DNA from: Alphaproteobacteria bacterium
GTDB lineage: Bacteria > Pseudomonadota > Alphaproteobacteria > Rhizobiales > Rhizobiaceae
Assembly: GCA_030428345.1 (NCBI GenBank)
Contig: JAUIBM010000175.1
Coordinates: forward strand, 1-6,488
Reading direction: 5' to 3'
Length of the DNA: 6,488 nt
Numbering within the stretch: position 1 is the stretch's first letter; each line of letters opens with the position of its first letter. Of this stretch, positions 5,593 to 6,488 are shown in pieces. The notes beneath the pieces were generated by a model that was not told the DNA's origin, did no database searches, and saw only the letters and a list, made by a program, of their open reading frames with translations. Position numbers and translations under genes: made by a program.

Positions 5593-6488
5593 TGTGCCGC
5601 CTCCATGCGCCGCGCCAGCACCCGCGTCTCGGCGGGGTCGGCGCCCGCGATCTCCGCCAGCGCCTTGACGATCAGGTTCTGCGCCACCTGCATGCGATAG
5701 GCCGCGCTCGCGCGCATGTCGTCGATGGGCGAGAAATCCTCGGCAAGGACAACCGCCGCCGCGCGCACGCCCGCCTCGTCCCCCGGATCAAGCCCCACCA
5801 GCGCGGCTTCGGTCTTTGCCGCGCGCCGGGGCGTCGCCGCCATGCCGCCAAAGGCGATGCGCGCCTCGCTTATCCGGCCATCGGCCAGGGTGATGCGCAG
5901 GGCGGCCAGCACGGCGGAAATGTCCTGGTCGAAGCGCTTGGAAATCTTGTAGGCGCGGAAATGCTGCCCGGCCTTCAGCTTGGGCACGGCGACGGAGGCG
6001 ACCAGTTCCCCCTTCGCCCGGTCCTGCTTTCCGTAATCGAGAAAGAACTTCTCGAGCGGCAGGGTGCGCACCGTTTCCGCGTGGCGCAGTTCCAGTTCGG
6101 CGTCGAGCGCGATCAGCATGGGCGGGCTGTCGCCGATGGGCGAACCATTGGCGATGTTGCCGCCGACTGTACCCGAGGCGCGCACCTGCTTGGAGCCGAG
6201 GCGGCGCATGACCTCGCCCAGATCGCCGGCAAGGCCTGCGAGCGCGGTTTCGGCCTGCGCATAGGTCGCGCCGGCGCCGATGACGACCCTGTCGCCCGCA
6301 TCGCTCACGCCGGCGAAATCGAGAGCCCGTCCGGTGTGGATGATCTTGGGCAGATCGCGCAATTGCTTGGTGATCCACAGCCCGACATCGGTGCCGCCCG
6401 AAAGGACGGTGGCGTCGGGATGGGCGGCATAGAGCGCGGCCAGCGCATCGGCGCTGGCGGGAGCGGCGAAGAAACGCGTCTCGTCGCC
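5589..6488 (-). CDS. xdhA: Xanthine dehydrogenase small subunit, FAD part (5' end outside window)
   Basis: The frame is open from the window edge (6488) to TGA at 5591-5589, giving 299 residues. An in-frame TTG at 6362 lies inside the FAD domain and is not a real start. The N-terminal [2Fe-2S] domains, expected to be about 160-190 residues in bacterial XdhA, lie beyond the window. Visible residues about 5-175 form the molybdopterin-dehydrogenase FAD-binding domain: LSGGTDVGLW at 29-38 (FAD pyrophosphate region), VIGAGATY at about 69-76, and GTVGGNIANGSPIGDSPP at about 106-123. Residues about 182-290 are the C-terminal CO-dehydrogenase-flavoprotein-like domain, including KRFDQDISAVLAALR and a final YRMQVAQNL helix. 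The subunit takes electrons from the molybdenum centre through FeS clusters to FAD and on to NAD+. It is translationally coupled to xdhB by an ATGA overlap; the operon promoter is outside the window. Confidence 0.95.
   Translation of the reverse strand, partial: GDETRFFAAPASADALAALYAAHPDATVLSGGTDVGLWITKQLRDLPKIIHTGRALDFAGVSDAGDRVVIGAGATYAQAETALAGLAGDLGEVMRRLGSKQVRASGTVGGNIANGSPIGDSPPMLIALDAELELRHAETVRTLPLEKFFLDYGKQDRAKGELVASVAVPKLKAGQHFRAYKISKRFDQDISAVLAALRITLADGRISEARIAFGGMAATPRRAAKTEAALVGLDPGDEAGVRAAAVVLAEDFSPIDDMRASAAYRMQVAQNLIVKALAEIAGADPAETRVLARRMEAAQ
5600..5604 (-). promoter_or_regulatory. Shine-Dalgarno GGAGG for xdhB inside the end of xdhA
   Basis: The minus strand reads GGAGG, then seven bases, then the ATG of xdhB. 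The site is encoded by the last codons of xdhA (Met-Glu-Ala-Ala-Gln-stop). Together with the four-base ATGA stop/start overlap, it supports coupled, near-equal translation of the two subunits. Confidence 0.85.

Overview
The window is GC-rich, densely coding DNA that looks like a rhizobial alphaproteobacterium (Hyphomicrobiales, Mesorhizobium/Phyllobacteriaceae type). This rests on protein style, base composition and an exact match to an alphaproteobacterial EcfG stress-sigma promoter. No sequence search was possible, so the genus is a guess. There are no RNA genes, insertion sequences or CRISPR arrays, and no gene-free stretch longer than 300 bases.

Layout. Bases 1-713 (+) hold the 3' part of an exported FecR-domain protein that ends in eleven Glu-Gly repeats encoded by a hexanucleotide array. 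A 166-base gap follows. It contains GGAAC-N17-CGTT (746-771), the form expected of a general-stress-response (EcfG) promoter, pointing at the next gene. Bases 880-1920 (+) encode a soluble PAS-GGDEF diguanylate cyclase with intact catalytic (GGEEF) and product-inhibition (RxxD) sites. A 133-base gap carries a plausible sigma-70 promoter and a strong Shine-Dalgarno that points to a TTG start at 2054. Bases 2054-3262 (+) encode a roughly 12-helix membrane protein that resembles the amino acid-polyamine-cation (APC, LeuT-fold) superfamily, with unknown substrate.

Only 8 bases later the minus-strand operon ends: xdhB (3271-5592), the complete molybdopterin subunit of xanthine dehydrogenase, preceded by xdhA (5589-6488, cut by the window edge), the FeS/FAD subunit. 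The two overlap by ATGA, with a perfect GGAGG for xdhB inside the end of xdhA. Together they form the oxidoreductase that converts hypoxanthine to xanthine and urate. The molybdenum chaperone gene xdhC is not downstream of xdhB, where it is often found.

How the genes work together: xdhA and xdhB are clearly one complex. The FecR protein and the cyclase may both belong to envelope or stress signalling, but nothing links them directly. The permease sits tail-to-tail with the xdh operon. A role in purine uptake is possible but speculative. I found no clearly new multi-gene system here. The best leads are the EcfG-type promoter ahead of the cyclase, the Glu-Gly tail array and the uncharacterised permease.
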